27,689 nucleotides of DNA from Leptolyngbyaceae cyanobacterium M65_K2018_010 (GTDB lineage: Bacteria > Cyanobacteriota > Cyanobacteriia > Phormidesmidales > Phormidesmidaceae). The notes below the pieces were generated by a model, which saw only the letters and a list, made by a program, of their open reading frames with translations, did not search any database and was not told the DNA's origin. This document shows, piece by piece, positions 1 to 7,720 of the stretch. Numbering within the stretch: position 1 is the first letter of the stretch; the number at the start of each line of letters is the position of its first letter. The stretch is taken from contig DVEE01000521.1 of the NCBI GenBank assembly GCA_015295885.1, positions 1 through 27,689 on the forward strand, given 5' to 3'. The position numbers and the translations under genes were made by a program.

Positions 1-1027
1 AAGCCCAGACCAGGCCAGCTAGGCCGGCTAGGGGGAATAACCACCACCAACCCAACCCGCCTCGTCCTTCGGCGGCCGTGGGGGCCACGGGTTCCGCCGG
101 TGGGGGAGCGGCTGTGGGCGTCGGGGCTGGGGTGGCCGGTGTCGCTGCGATCGCAGGAACCTCAACCGGTTGGTCGGTGGCCAGGGCTGCTACTCCCTGG
201 GCAGAGGTGGCGTAGCCCAAAAAGGCCGCGACTGCCGGGCTAGGGGATCCCTTAAAGACAAAGAACCGAGGCTGGGAATAGGGATAGCGCGGGTCGTCGG
301 GCAGGGTTTGGTGCATGGGGACAATTTTGACCCCGCTCTGCCCTAGCACCTGGGGCGCAATGGCGTAGCTAATGCCATCTCGACCCAGGGCCGCGATCAC
401 CGTAGCGGTGTCATCTTCAGCTACCGGGTCAGCGGTGGCGCCCGTCTGAAAGGGAGCGTTACGGAATACCTCGTACTGGCTCAAGGAGCGACGAACATCG
501 CTGTTTTCCGGGCGATCGACAAACCGAATCGGTCCCGGTGGGCCGCCCACCTCAGACCAGTCGGTGATTTCACCCCGAAACATTCGGGCAAATTGGTCAA
601 AGGTGAGGTTGCCGATAAAGGGATTTTCTGGGCCGATGATAATAGCAATTTTGGCCCGTTCCAAAGGCACAGTGACCAATTCTTCCTTAGCTTCAGCCGC
701 GGTCAGGGGCCGCCCGATCGCCGCCAGATCAATCTGATCCGCTAGTAAAGCCCGCAGGGCGTCGTCGCTACTGGTTACCTCAACCTCGACGGTGGTACCG
801 TCGTAGGCCGACTCAAAGCCCTGCTTCAGGGCCTGGGTCGCGATGCCCAAGTTAGGAGAGCTTTGAATCGATAGGGTGGTACCCGTCGGCACTGTTTCAG
901 GCACCGGAAACGTCGTTGGTGTCTGGGCCACAACCCTAAAACCAGGAAGTGCCAGGGCTTTGAGACCCATCTGTGCACTCCCCAAAACCAGGAGGGTGGC
1001 CACGAAGATTCTGGATGAATACGGCAT
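1..1027 (-). CDS. Periplasmic-binding-protein-like (PstS-type) protein, probably DUF4912 family; 3' end cut by window edge
   Basis: The frame is open from an ATG at 1027 to the window edge, giving 342 codons with no stop. Residues 1-25 form a signal-like hydrophobic stretch (SRIFVATLLVLG). A PBP-like_2 (phosphate-binding-protein type) domain follows, to about residue 280: IDLAAIGRPLT, IIIGPENPF, FRGEITDWSEVGG, DGISYAIAPQVLG and LPDDPRYPYSQPR are typical of the PstS-like fold. A Pro/Ala-rich linker and a hydrophobic segment (GLGWWWLFPLAGLAGL) end the visible part. From memory, cyanobacterial proteins with this order continue after the membrane segment into a DUF4912 domain, so this is more likely a membrane-anchored sensor or envelope protein than a true phosphate transporter subunit; no pst permease genes are adjacent. 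The DUF4912 assignment is inference because that region lies outside the window. No clear Shine-Dalgarno site precedes the ATG. Confidence 0.8.
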   Translation of the reverse strand, partial: MPYSSRIFVATLLVLGSAQMGLKALALPGFRVVAQTPTTFPVPETVPTGTTLSIQSSPNLGIATQALKQGFESAYDGTTVEVEVTSSDDALRALLADQIDLAAIGRPLTAAEAKEELVTVPLERAKIAIIIGPENPFIGNLTFDQFARMFRGEITDWSEVGGPPGPIRFVDRPENSDVRRSLSQYEVFRNAPFQTGATADPVAEDDTATVIAALGRDGISYAIAPQVLGQSGVKIVPMHQTLPDDPRYPYSQPRFFVFKGSPSPAVAAFLGYATSAQGVAALATDQPVEVPAIAATPATPAPTPTAAPPPAEPVAPTAAEGRGGLGWWWLFPLAGLAGLVWA

Positions 1028-1267
1028 CGTGTCGAGGTAATCAAAGGGACTCTAACTGCGAGGAATACCCCAGATCTGGTCAACAGGGGGGACTGGCCCG
1101 CAGACATCCCCATCCTGCCCCTAGATCAGGCTGATACCCAAGAATTACGCACAACTATCGCAGCAATCGTCAGGGTAGTCAATGGTTCTAGCCCCGACCT
1201 GCCTGCGGTCTCAGTCATTACCTATGCCAGTCCTAGGGACTCCAACCCCGAGGGCCAAGGAAGGGGG

Positions 1268-1525
1268 CTACCAGGGCTCCAAATGCAGTTCAGCCCGCCA
1301 GACTCGCTCCTGCAGTTGACGAAATAGACCGCATTTTTCAGAGGAGTAAGCCGATCCTTCCACTAGGGCGGCCCTGATGGCATCCTCATCCTGACGAGCC
1401 AGCCGACCATCGGCGGTTAAATGGTCAATCAGCCGCTGAAAATTCTTCAAGTCTTCGTAGGGATGTTCCCCCTGAGATTCAGCAGTCATCCATCCCTTAA
1501 CCGTTGTTTCCCGTGAAATCACCAT
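1268..1525 (-). CDS. Small conserved hypothetical protein, 85 aa
   Basis: An 85-residue acidic and basic, predicted mostly helical protein without membrane segments or signal peptide. The central part (LKNFQRLIDHLTADGRL, then DEDAIRAALVEG) and the C-terminal part (EKCGLFRQLQERVWRAELHL) resemble small cyanobacterial proteins of unknown function that I recall only loosely. It starts at an ATG at 1525 and ends with TAG. It stands alone, with 240 bases to the binding-protein gene downstream and 473 bases to the next intact gene upstream. I do not recognise a function. Regular amino-acid composition and lack of a better frame on either strand support it being real. Confidence 0.6.
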   Translation of the reverse strand: MVISRETTVKGWMTAESQGEHPYEDLKNFQRLIDHLTADGRLARQDEDAIRAALVEGSAYSSEKCGLFRQLQERVWRAELHLEPW

Positions 1526-1569
1526 GGAGAAACCACCATAGAACCGTGTGAAGCGAGGAAAAGGTCTAA

Positions 1570-1610
1570 GGCGCTACTCCAAACAATTTGGAGCAACTTG
1601 CTGTGGCGCC
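1570..1610. other. Nested inverted repeat in the 1526-1998 gap
   Basis: Two nested stems are visible. The inner one is a perfect 7-bp hairpin, CTCCAAA (1577-1583) with TTTGGAG (1587-1593), loop CAA. The outer one is GGCGC (1570-1574) with GCGCC (1606-1610). No T-run follows on either strand, so it is not a standard terminator. It lies 45-85 bases upstream of the 1268-1525 start codon and could be an operator or leader hairpin. The rest of 1526-1998 holds the GmrSD relic described separately. Confidence 0.45.
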
Positions 1611-1749
1611 CCAACTCAGTCGTCCAGAGGCCAAATGTCAGCTTTCATAGCTACCTTTCATTAAAGAATCCGCGCCCGATCCCCGTCGTAGGGACCGCTA
1701 CACTCTCAAAAAGATTTAAGAATTTGCTCGATCTGAGCACAGGCCTGTC

Positions 1750-1930
1750 ATGGTGAGCCTAAGCTTCAACGCGACGAATTCTACTGTTACCACCCTCCAA
1801 GGCCAGGGGTGTTCTAACCTGTGCATTTTGTCTGAGTGCGCCTACTTCTGGGCTGAGGATTAAGGGAGAAAGACCGCTGGCAAAACAGCACAGCCTGGGT
1901 GAAGTCGATGAGGATGATGGCGTTCGGGCC
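1750..1930 (+). pseudogene. Degenerate 5' fragment of a DUF262/GmrSD gene, a decayed copy of the gene at 1999
   Basis: An ATG at 1750 opens a 37-codon frame beginning MVSLSFNATNSTV, which aligns without gaps to the start of the intact neighbour, MATLNFNTTNATL. Fourteen of 37 residues match (M1, L4, F6, N7, T9, N10, T12, L16, G18, G20, Y32, W34, E36, D37). The frame stops at 1861-1863 with TAA exactly where the intact gene has GAA (E38). In the +1 frame similarity resumes: DRWQNSTAW here against DLWQDITAL there, so at least one indel has also occurred. The QR motif of the DUF262 active region is lost. Similarity fades after about 1930. No downstream half of a second gene is present, so it looks like a 5' relic of an older paralogue or a partial duplication. 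The 3' boundary is approximate. Confidence 0.6.
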
Positions 1931-1998
1931 AGCCATCCAAAGTCTTAGTCAGACCCTCAAGCCCATCCCCGGTTTGAGATAGCCGCCATAATAGAGCC

Positions 1999-3717
1999 AT
2001 GGCCACCCTCAACTTCAACACCACCAACGCCACCTTGCGGCAACTCCTCGGTAACGGGCTCACCTATCATGTGCCCCCTTTCCAGCGTGACTACTCCTGG
2101 GGTGAAGACGAATGGGACGACCTCTGGCAAGACATTACCGCCCTGTTTGAAGCCGACGGTGAACCCGCCCACTACATGGGCTACCTGGTGCTGCAATCCT
2201 CCGACAGCAAGCGTTTTGACATCATCGACGGGCAGCAGCGCCTCACCACCCTCAGCATCTTGGTGTTGGCGGGCCTATCGTACCTGAACGATCTGGTAGT
2301 GGCGGGGCTAGATGCTGACGATAACCGCCGTCGCAAAGACCAGCTCCAAAACAGCTACATCGGCTTTGTGGATCCAGTTAGTCTCTTGCCTCAGTCTAAG
2401 CTATCCCTCAATCGCCACAATAATCGCTTCTACCAGACCTACCTGGTGCCCCTTGAGCGCCTGCCCCAACGAGGCCTCAACCTTTCTGAGCACCAGCTCC
2501 GCAAAGCTTTCAACTGGTTGAAAGACCATCTTAAGAGTCGTTTTGGTGCCCAGGCCGATAGCGGTAAGCTCTTTGCCGCTTTTATCGATACCCTGGTGGA
2601 CAAGTTGTTCTTCACCGTCATCACCGTTACCGACGAACTCAATGCCTTCAAGGTCTTTGAAACCCTCAATGCTCGAGGTGTGCGCCTTTCTTCCACCGAT
2701 CTGCTGAAGAACTACCTGTTCTCCCTAATCAGTGCTGGCGAAGTCCACGAACGCGAAATTCAGGCCCTGGAGGACCGCTGGGAACGGATTGTGGGCCTCT
2801 TGGGCAGTGAAAGCTTTCCTGAGTTTCTACGGATATTTTGGAACAGCCGCCACAAGCTTGTGCGCAAGACTGATCTGTTCAAAGCTATTCGCCGTAACAT
2901 CATCAGCCGCGAGGGGGCGTTTGCCCTGGTGCGCGATCTCGATTACTACGCCGACATCTACGTTGCTCTCCGAGATGCCCAAGACCAACGCTGGCAACCC
3001 GACGAGCGTGAAGCCCTCGATCAACTCATGATGTTTGGGGTCCGCCAACCCCTGGCCATGCTGCTGGCCTGCTACCAGCGGTTCTTTCAGTCGGAGCGAC
3101 CGTCTTTTACCCGCATTCTAAGGGCCATAGCCGTAATCTCCCTGCGGTACAACGTCATCTGCAACCTGCCCACCCACGAACAAGAAACCCTCTACAACGA
3201 AGTTGCCCGGAAGGTCTCTGACGGCATTTACACCAGCTACCCCCAAGTACGAGAAGCCTTGCAGCGAGTCTACCCCGACGATCAATCGTTTAAAGGAGCC
3301 TTTGCTGAAAAGGAGCTCCGCACCACCAACAGCCGCAACAAAAAGATTGTCCGCTACATCCTGTTTGCTCTTGAAAAGCAGCGATCCGGGCAAGACTTTG
3401 ATTTTGAGAGCGTCACCTACAACCTAGAACATATCCTGCCCGAGCACCCCTCCGAAGCTTGGGCCTATATCGAAGAAACCAAACAGAATCGGCTCATCTA
3501 CCGCCTGGGCAACATGACCCCCTTAGAAACTGCCCGCAATCGAGATTTGGGCAATGACAACTATACAACCAAACGAGCCGTTTACCGGCGCAGCGACTTC
3601 CAGATTACTCGAGCCATTGCCGAACGCTACGATACTTGGGACGAGCAAAAAATCGACATACGGCAGAAGCATCTGGCCGATGCAGCTGCTGGTATTTGGC
3701 GTATCGACTTTGGCTAG
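1999..3717 (+). CDS. GmrSD-like restriction protein: DUF262 N-terminal and DUF1524 HNH C-terminal domains, 572 aa
   Basis: The protein has the two-domain architecture of GmrSD/type IV restriction enzymes in one chain. The DUF262 (ParB-like nucleotide-dependent) domain carries the PPFQRDYSW motif (residues 26-34) and FDIIDGQQRLTTLS (73-86), whose DGQQR is the usual nucleotide-binding/hydrolysis signature. The C-terminal DUF1524 His-Me-finger nuclease shows NLEHILPE (475-482, His478) and GNMTPLE..N...GN (504-519). Known members cut modified DNA (glucosylated hydroxymethylcytosine for GmrSD; phosphorothioate-linked systems use SspE), so phage or foreign-DNA defence is the likely role; the modification sensed here cannot be read from sequence. 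ATG at 1999 is chosen because the family start (short strand, then QR motif about 30 residues in) is reproduced. It is solitary, preceded by a relic of its own kind and convergent with the helicase gene 21 bases away. Confidence 0.9.
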   Translation: MATLNFNTTNATLRQLLGNGLTYHVPPFQRDYSWGEDEWDDLWQDITALFEADGEPAHYMGYLVLQSSDSKRFDIIDGQQRLTTLSILVLAGLSYLNDLVVAGLDADDNRRRKDQLQNSYIGFVDPVSLLPQSKLSLNRHNNRFYQTYLVPLERLPQRGLNLSEHQLRKAFNWLKDHLKSRFGAQADSGKLFAAFIDTLVDKLFFTVITVTDELNAFKVFETLNARGVRLSSTDLLKNYLFSLISAGEVHEREIQALEDRWERIVGLLGSESFPEFLRIFWNSRHKLVRKTDLFKAIRRNIISREGAFALVRDLDYYADIYVALRDAQDQRWQPDEREALDQLMMFGVRQPLAMLLACYQRFFQSERPSFTRILRAIAVISLRYNVICNLPTHEQETLYNEVARKVSDGIYTSYPQVREALQRVYPDDQSFKGAFAEKELRTTNSRNKKIVRYILFALEKQRSGQDFDFESVTYNLEHILPEHPSEAWAYIEETKQNRLIYRLGNMTPLETARNRDLGNDNYTTKRAVYRRSDFQITRAIAERYDTWDEQKIDIRQKHLADAAAGIWRIDFG

Positions 3718-3738
3718 CGATCGGGATTTGCCGACACC

Positions 3739-5238
3739 CTAGGCTTCGGGCGCTGGGGAGTCCGGATAGGATCGTGCTGGTTCTGATTCCGCTACCTTGG
3801 GTAGGGCAATGGTCGGGGCCTCGTAAACCGGCTTCACCGGTACCACCTCCAATTGGCGGGGGCGCTGGGGTTGGGTCGCCAGGCGGCGGCGGTTGGAAAT
3901 TCCCTCCTCCGTGGTTTCTTCGGCCACTACCTCGTACAGGATCGCCTGCTTATCGCCCTTGCCCTTCCGCAGAATCCGGCCCAGCCGTTGCACATACTCG
4001 CGGGTCGAGCCGGTTCCCGAGAGCAAAATGGCGATGCGGGCTTCGGGCACATCCACCCCTTCGTTGAGGACGTGGCTTACCACCAGGGCTGGATACTCGC
4101 CGCTGCGGAAGGATTGCAGAATCCCATGGCGTTCCTTGACAGGGGTTTGGTGGGTAATGGCAGGGATGAGGAAGGTTTCGGAAATACGGTAGACGGTGGC
4201 ATTGTCGTTGGTGAAGATCAGGGTGCGATCGGGATAATGCTGGGCTAGGAGATCCTCCAGGACCCGCAGTTTACCGGCGGTACCCAGGGCAATGGCTTTC
4301 GCTTCCCGATGGGCTAGCATGGCTCGCCGTCCCGCCTGGGACTGGGCACTGGCTCGCACAAACTGCTGCCAGCCCTGGGCAGAACTGAGCCAGATGTTGG
4401 CCTCCTGCAAAAAGCAGTTGCGCTGGGCAATCAGCTGGTCGTAGCGGGTGCGCTCCTGGTTCGACAGCTTGACTTTAATTGGCACAATCTGAAAGGGGGC
4501 GAGGGCATCGCCGCACAGATCAGCGGCGGAGCGTTGATAGACCACCGGTCCCAGTAGGTGGGTGAGGTCCCCATGGCGGCCATCGGCGCGATCGGGGGTA
4601 GCGGTTAACCCCAGGCGGTAGGGAGCAATGGAGTATTCGGCAATGACCCGATTAAAGTCACTGGGCAGGTGGTGACACTCGTCGCAGATCAGCAGCGCGT
4701 ATTGGTTGCCCAGGCTTTCGGCATGGATGGCCGCGCTGTCGTAGGTGGCCACCAGAATCGGGGTACGGTCCTTAGACCCGCCCCCCAACAACCCCACCTC
4801 CACATCGGGGAAGGCCGCCTCCAGGTGGGCGTACCACTGGTGCATGAGATCCAGAGTGGGTACGGTGATCAGGGTACTGCGGGGAGTCGTTTGCATGGCC
4901 AGTTGGGCCAGATAGGTCTTACCCGCCGCGGTGGGCAGTACGACCACCCCTTGCCAGCGATGGTGTATCCAGGCTTGCAGTGCCTCCCGCTGGTGGGGGT
5001 AGGGATCCATCGTCAGTTTGGGGGTTAAATCAAGCGGTTGAAAGGTCTGGGCTTGATCGTGGAAGGTGACCTGATCGGCCCGTAGATTTTCGACCAGTAG
5101 ACGATACTGATGGGCTGGAATGCGAAATTTCTCGATGCGGTCATCCCAGTGGGCCAGATCTACCCAGCTTTTACCCTGGGGGGGCGGATGGAGAATCAGG
5201 GTACCGCGGTCGTAGGTGAGGGTTGGTGTACGCCCCAT
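3739..5238 (-). CDS. XPB/Ssl2-like superfamily 2 DNA helicase, 499 aa
   Basis: SF2 motifs are all visible in order: Q-like PYPHQREAL (79-87), Walker A PTAAGKT (102-108), motif II DECH (186-189), motif III LTATP (211-215), TLIFTND (339-345), motif V SHVLNEGVDVPEA (388-400) and motif VI YVQRLGRILRKG (415-426). The 75-residue N-terminal region matches the small damage-recognition-like domain of bacterial and archaeal XPB homologues. The C-terminal 60 residues are Pro/Glu-rich and probably disordered. The frame also opens upstream at a TTG (5247), but the ATG at 5238 is preferred. Archaeal XPB works with the nuclease Bax1 (DUF790); no DUF790 gene is in this window. A role in DNA repair or unwinding is inferred. 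Its 3' end faces the GmrSD-like gene, leaving 21 bases between stop codons and no obvious terminator. Confidence 0.88.
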   Translation of the reverse strand: MGRTPTLTYDRGTLILHPPPQGKSWVDLAHWDDRIEKFRIPAHQYRLLVENLRADQVTFHDQAQTFQPLDLTPKLTMDPYPHQREALQAWIHHRWQGVVVLPTAAGKTYLAQLAMQTTPRSTLITVPTLDLMHQWYAHLEAAFPDVEVGLLGGGSKDRTPILVATYDSAAIHAESLGNQYALLICDECHHLPSDFNRVIAEYSIAPYRLGLTATPDRADGRHGDLTHLLGPVVYQRSAADLCGDALAPFQIVPIKVKLSNQERTRYDQLIAQRNCFLQEANIWLSSAQGWQQFVRASAQSQAGRRAMLAHREAKAIALGTAGKLRVLEDLLAQHYPDRTLIFTNDNATVYRISETFLIPAITHQTPVKERHGILQSFRSGEYPALVVSHVLNEGVDVPEARIAILLSGTGSTREYVQRLGRILRKGKGDKQAILYEVVAEETTEEGISNRRRLATQPQRPRQLEVVPVKPVYEAPTIALPKVAESEPARSYPDSPAPEA

Positions 5239-5283
5239 GGTTTGCAAGAATCGCTGGGGGTATTGTATCGCTTGGGTCTAGGG

Positions 5284-5378
5284 CATCGATACGGTGGGGC
5301 TAGAAACCCGGTTGCTCGGCCAGACTGTCCGTCAGGTGCTTAGAGCGGCGCTTCAGAAATCGGGTTTCTGTATCGATG
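5284..5378. repeat. MITE-like imperfect inverted repeat, about 95-115 bp
   Basis: The left arm CATCGATAC (5284-5292) is the exact reverse complement of GTATCGATG (5370-5378). The inner arm AGAAACCCG (5302-5310) is the exact reverse complement of CGGGTTTCT (5361-5369), extending to 12 bp with one mismatch. The left arms are separated by nine extra bases (5293-5301) while the right arms abut. Outside the arms, GGTCTAG-like sequence on the left and CTAGGTC-like on the right continue the symmetry weakly. The core 5311-5360 is not coding. Short elements with AGAAACC...GGTTTCT ends are, as I recall, widespread in cyanobacterial genomes. It sits between the divergent-looking ends of the helicase 5' region and the TPR gene 3' end. 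Confidence 0.6.
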
Positions 5379-5450
5379 TTCTAGGTCCCCGCAGGGCTGG
5401 GGAGGATCTGGGCAGCGCTATTCCTCCCCAACCGTGGCCCTGGGGTTGGT

Positions 5451-5846
5451 TTAGGCGGTCGCAATCAACTGCTTGTTCAGCCAAATGGCTTCCCGAGCGT
5501 GGATGTAGCGGGGGTCGTCTTGTAGGGCAATGGCCCGGTTATAGGACTCGATGGCGTTGCCGTAGGCGCCCATCTCCGCTAACAGTTTGCCCCGGTTAAA
5601 CCAGGCTTGGTGATACTGGGGGTTGAGGGCGATCGCACGGTCATAGGCGGCCAGGGCCTCGGCGTAGCGATTTAACCCACAGAGGGCATTTCCCCGGTTG
5701 CTCCAGGCGGTGCAGTGGGTGCCGTCGAGGGCGATGGCTTGGTCAAAGATGGCTAGGGCCTGCTTAAATTCCCCCCGTTCGCACAGGGTACAGCCTTGGG
5801 CGTTCAGAGTTTCGGCGGTTTCGACGTGGTCGTGAATGGGGATCAT
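5451..5846 (-). CDS. TPR-repeat protein, 131 aa
   Basis: Three consecutive 34-residue tetratricopeptide repeats fill nearly the whole protein. Each ends in the hallmark A.A.(Y/F)D.AI.L(D/N) pattern: FKQALAIFDQAIALDG, YAEALAAYDRAIALNP and YGNAIESYNRAIALQD. The repeats carry the usual G8/Y11/A20/P32-type positions (for example WSNRGNAL, WFNRGKLL). A solvating helix with HAREAIWLNKQLIATA closes the array. TPR arrays bind peptides or partner proteins, so the role is scaffolding with unknown partner. The frame opens at a TTG (5870), but the ATG at 5846, beginning MIPIHDH, is the better start. No signal peptide, so cytoplasmic. It is not evidently in an operon. Confidence 0.85.
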   Translation of the reverse strand: MIPIHDHVETAETLNAQGCTLCERGEFKQALAIFDQAIALDGTHCTAWSNRGNALCGLNRYAEALAAYDRAIALNPQYHQAWFNRGKLLAEMGAYGNAIESYNRAIALQDDPRYIHAREAIWLNKQLIATA

Positions 5847-6184
5847 GGGTTTGGGTCGGCCAGTGAACAACAGTTTCCATTGTGGGTGGTTTACGCAACC
5901 CTGCTGAGGGTGGGTCTTACCCGGAACCAGTACGGTTTATCGCAAAAGACGGAAGAAGGCTGAATAGGAGGCTTACCCCGCCAGCGGTTTATCCCTCTGA
6001 AATGACTGAACCGATTTGCTGACAGCACTACAATGCTGGCCCGTAACCCAGGACAGTGCCTGAGGAAGCTAGTTCTAGGCCGAGGACAGGTTCTGTAATT
6101 TGGCGGTAGGGGTTTAGGGCCAACCCTTTATGCTGGTTTGTGGGGCATTGCCCCTTGCCTTTCCCTCCCTACCCCTCTGTCCCT
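5847..6184. other. 338-base gap with no recognised gene
   Basis: No coding frame with convincing composition is present. A small inverted repeat, CAGCA ... TGCTG, brackets a -10-like TACAAT (about 6024-6039), which could be part of a promoter for the 6185 gene, but the -35 region is weak. Short pyrimidine-rich sequence (6150-6184) precedes the start of the next gene. Confidence 0.3.
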
Positions 6185-6826
6185 ATGCCCCAGGTTGCCT
6201 TAGCAGAATTCCTCGCCGCTGTGCAAGCCGGTGAGTTGGTCAGTTTTCCCACGGATACGGTGCCGGCCCTGGCCACTCGCCCCGAGGCCGGCGATCGCAT
6301 TTACCAACTCAAGCAGCGTAGTCAGACCAAACCCCTGATTCTGATGGCGGCTAGCCTGCAGGATTTACTCCCCTACGTGACCGGTACCGAGGGTGAACTA
6401 GCGGCCTGGACCGCCCTGGCCGAGCGCTACTGGCCGGGTGCCCTGACCCTGGTACTGCCCGCTAGCGATCGCCTGCCCGCCGCCATGAACCCAGAGCGTA
6501 CCGGCACCCTGGGCATTCGTGTGCCTGCCCATCCCCTGGCGCGCTACCTGCTGGCCCATACGGGCCCTCTGGCCACCACCAGTGTGAATCGATCGGGCCA
6601 GCCCCCCCTAGAAACCATGGCCGCCATCCAGGCGCAATTCCCGGCCGTCATCACCCTGACCGAGGCGGCCCTGGAGGAATTGTATGCCCGATGGATTGGG
6701 AGCCCGCCGCCCGCCGCCGATCACCGCCAAGGCTCTGGGCAGCCTTCCACTGTTGCCGCTTGGACTGGCCAGGGATGGCAGGTGTTGCGCCAGGGGTCGA
6801 TTACCCTAGACGCCGCCGTTCCATAA
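6185..6826 (+). CDS. tsaC: Threonylcarbamoyl-AMP synthase (TsaC/YrdC/Sua5 family), 213 aa
   Basis: The YrdC fold is clear: SFPTDTVPALA (20-30) is the nucleotide and threonine pocket start, LKQRSQTKPL (42-51) supplies the conserved K-x-R...K basic residues (K43, R45, K49), YWPGALTLVLP (82-92) and GIRVPAHPLAR (110-120) follow, and TTSVNRSGQPP (131-141) is the Ser-Asn-x-Ser-Gly motif. The enzyme makes L-threonylcarbamoyl-AMP from threonine, bicarbonate and ATP, the first step of the universal t6A37 tRNA modification. Its length matches the short YrdC/TsaC type without a C-terminal Sua5 domain. The frame opens upstream at a GTG (6140), but that adds a Pro-rich, non-conserved leader, so the ATG at 6185 is chosen. 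Its neighbours are functionally unrelated, as usual for this gene. Confidence 0.9.
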   Translation: MPQVALAEFLAAVQAGELVSFPTDTVPALATRPEAGDRIYQLKQRSQTKPLILMAASLQDLLPYVTGTEGELAAWTALAERYWPGALTLVLPASDRLPAAMNPERTGTLGIRVPAHPLARYLLAHTGPLATTSVNRSGQPPLETMAAIQAQFPAVITLTEAALEELYARWIGSPPPAADHRQGSGQPSTVAAWTGQGWQVLRQGSITLDAAVP

Positions 6827-6902
6827 CCCTGGGTCGGCGGCCTGGGTCTACCCCCCGACCCGGAGAATACCCAGGAAGGCTTTAAGCTAGGACTGATGCA
6901 TC

Positions 6903-7664
6903 TTGAAACCCTCCATGAATCAACCCTGCGGTCCTACCCATGACGAAATTGAGGCGCTGCAACTGACCTGCGATCGCCTCCGTCAGCAAGTCCAGTTCCA
7001 GTCAGCTTTTTTAGGTACGGCCTCCCATGAACTGCGGGCACCGATCAACCAGATTATTAGCCTGCATCAGTTAATCCTTGAGGATCTGTGCGAAAGCCCC
7101 GCCGAGGAGCGAGAGTTTATTGCCCAGGCGAACCAGGCCATGGTGACTGTGCTGCGTAACCTGGATACCTTGATTAGCGTGTCAAAACTGGAAATCGGAG
7201 CGATTCGGCCCCAATGGCAACCGGTTCAGCTAGGGCCTCTTTTAGCGGCGGTGCAGCAGTTGACCGAGATGAAGTGCGTGAACCGCCAGTGCCGGCTCAC
7301 CGTGGCGGCTGTGGACCCAGCGGTGATGGTGCAAACCGATGGCCAGTGGCTGCAGCAATTGCTGATTATCCTGATCGATGCGGCCCTTGGAACCGGTAGC
7401 CAGCAGATCAACATTTACCTGGATACCGCCGCCCCGGACATTGTGACCTTGTACCTGGACTGTGATTGCCCCTTGGCCCATGGGCAAGACCCAGAGCTAG
7501 GGTCAAGTCCCGCTGCCACCGGGGAGGCCATCCCCCTGTCGCCTAGTTTTAGTTATCAAATTGCAGCCCGTATGGCCACCCAGATCCAGGCTGCGCTCCG
7601 CCAAGAAAGCAGCGCGGACCAAAACACTAGCCAGATTGTCCTTGGGTTACCGAAAGCTGAATAA
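6903..7664 (+). CDS. Histidine-kinase-like protein with HisKA domain and degenerate ATPase domain, 253 aa
   Basis: A short coiled-coil-prone N-terminus leads into a HisKA dimerisation/phosphoacceptor domain with the H-box SHELRAPINQI (His42 counting from the TTG at 6903). The second helix carries LDTLISVSKLEIGAI. What follows has the length and start of a HATPase_c domain (a D..WL.Q.L.IL.DAAL stretch), but the N-box Asn pair and the DxGxG and GxG glycine boxes are not recognisable, so ATP binding is doubtful. No sensor domain, membrane segment or receiver domain is present. It may be phosphorylated by another kinase or act as a phosphotransfer or dominant-negative partner. TTG 6903 (AGGA ten bases upstream) and ATG 6915 are both possible starts. 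It lies 76 bases after tsaC on the same strand. Confidence 0.75.
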   Translation: MKPSMNQPCGPTHDEIEALQLTCDRLRQQVQFQSAFLGTASHELRAPINQIISLHQLILEDLCESPAEEREFIAQANQAMVTVLRNLDTLISVSKLEIGAIRPQWQPVQLGPLLAAVQQLTEMKCVNRQCRLTVAAVDPAVMVQTDGQWLQQLLIILIDAALGTGSQQINIYLDTAAPDIVTLYLDCDCPLAHGQDPELGSSPAATGEAIPLSPSFSYQIAARMATQIQAALRQESSADQNTSQIVLGLPKAE

Positions 7665-7720
7665 AGGTAAGCTACCTGCAGTGACCCATCGAGTCCCTTG
7701 GTGCTGCCATGTCCACGGTC

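Noticed and set aside
826..1113. Minus-strand 95-residue open frame overlapping the binding-protein gene start
   Set aside because: It is out of frame with the gene at 1-1027, which has a signal peptide and clear PBP-domain sequence; the frame is composition-driven.
3636..4067. Plus-strand frame antisense to the helicase 3' end
   Set aside because: Pro/Gly/Arg-rich, no family resemblance, opposite a gene with all helicase motifs.
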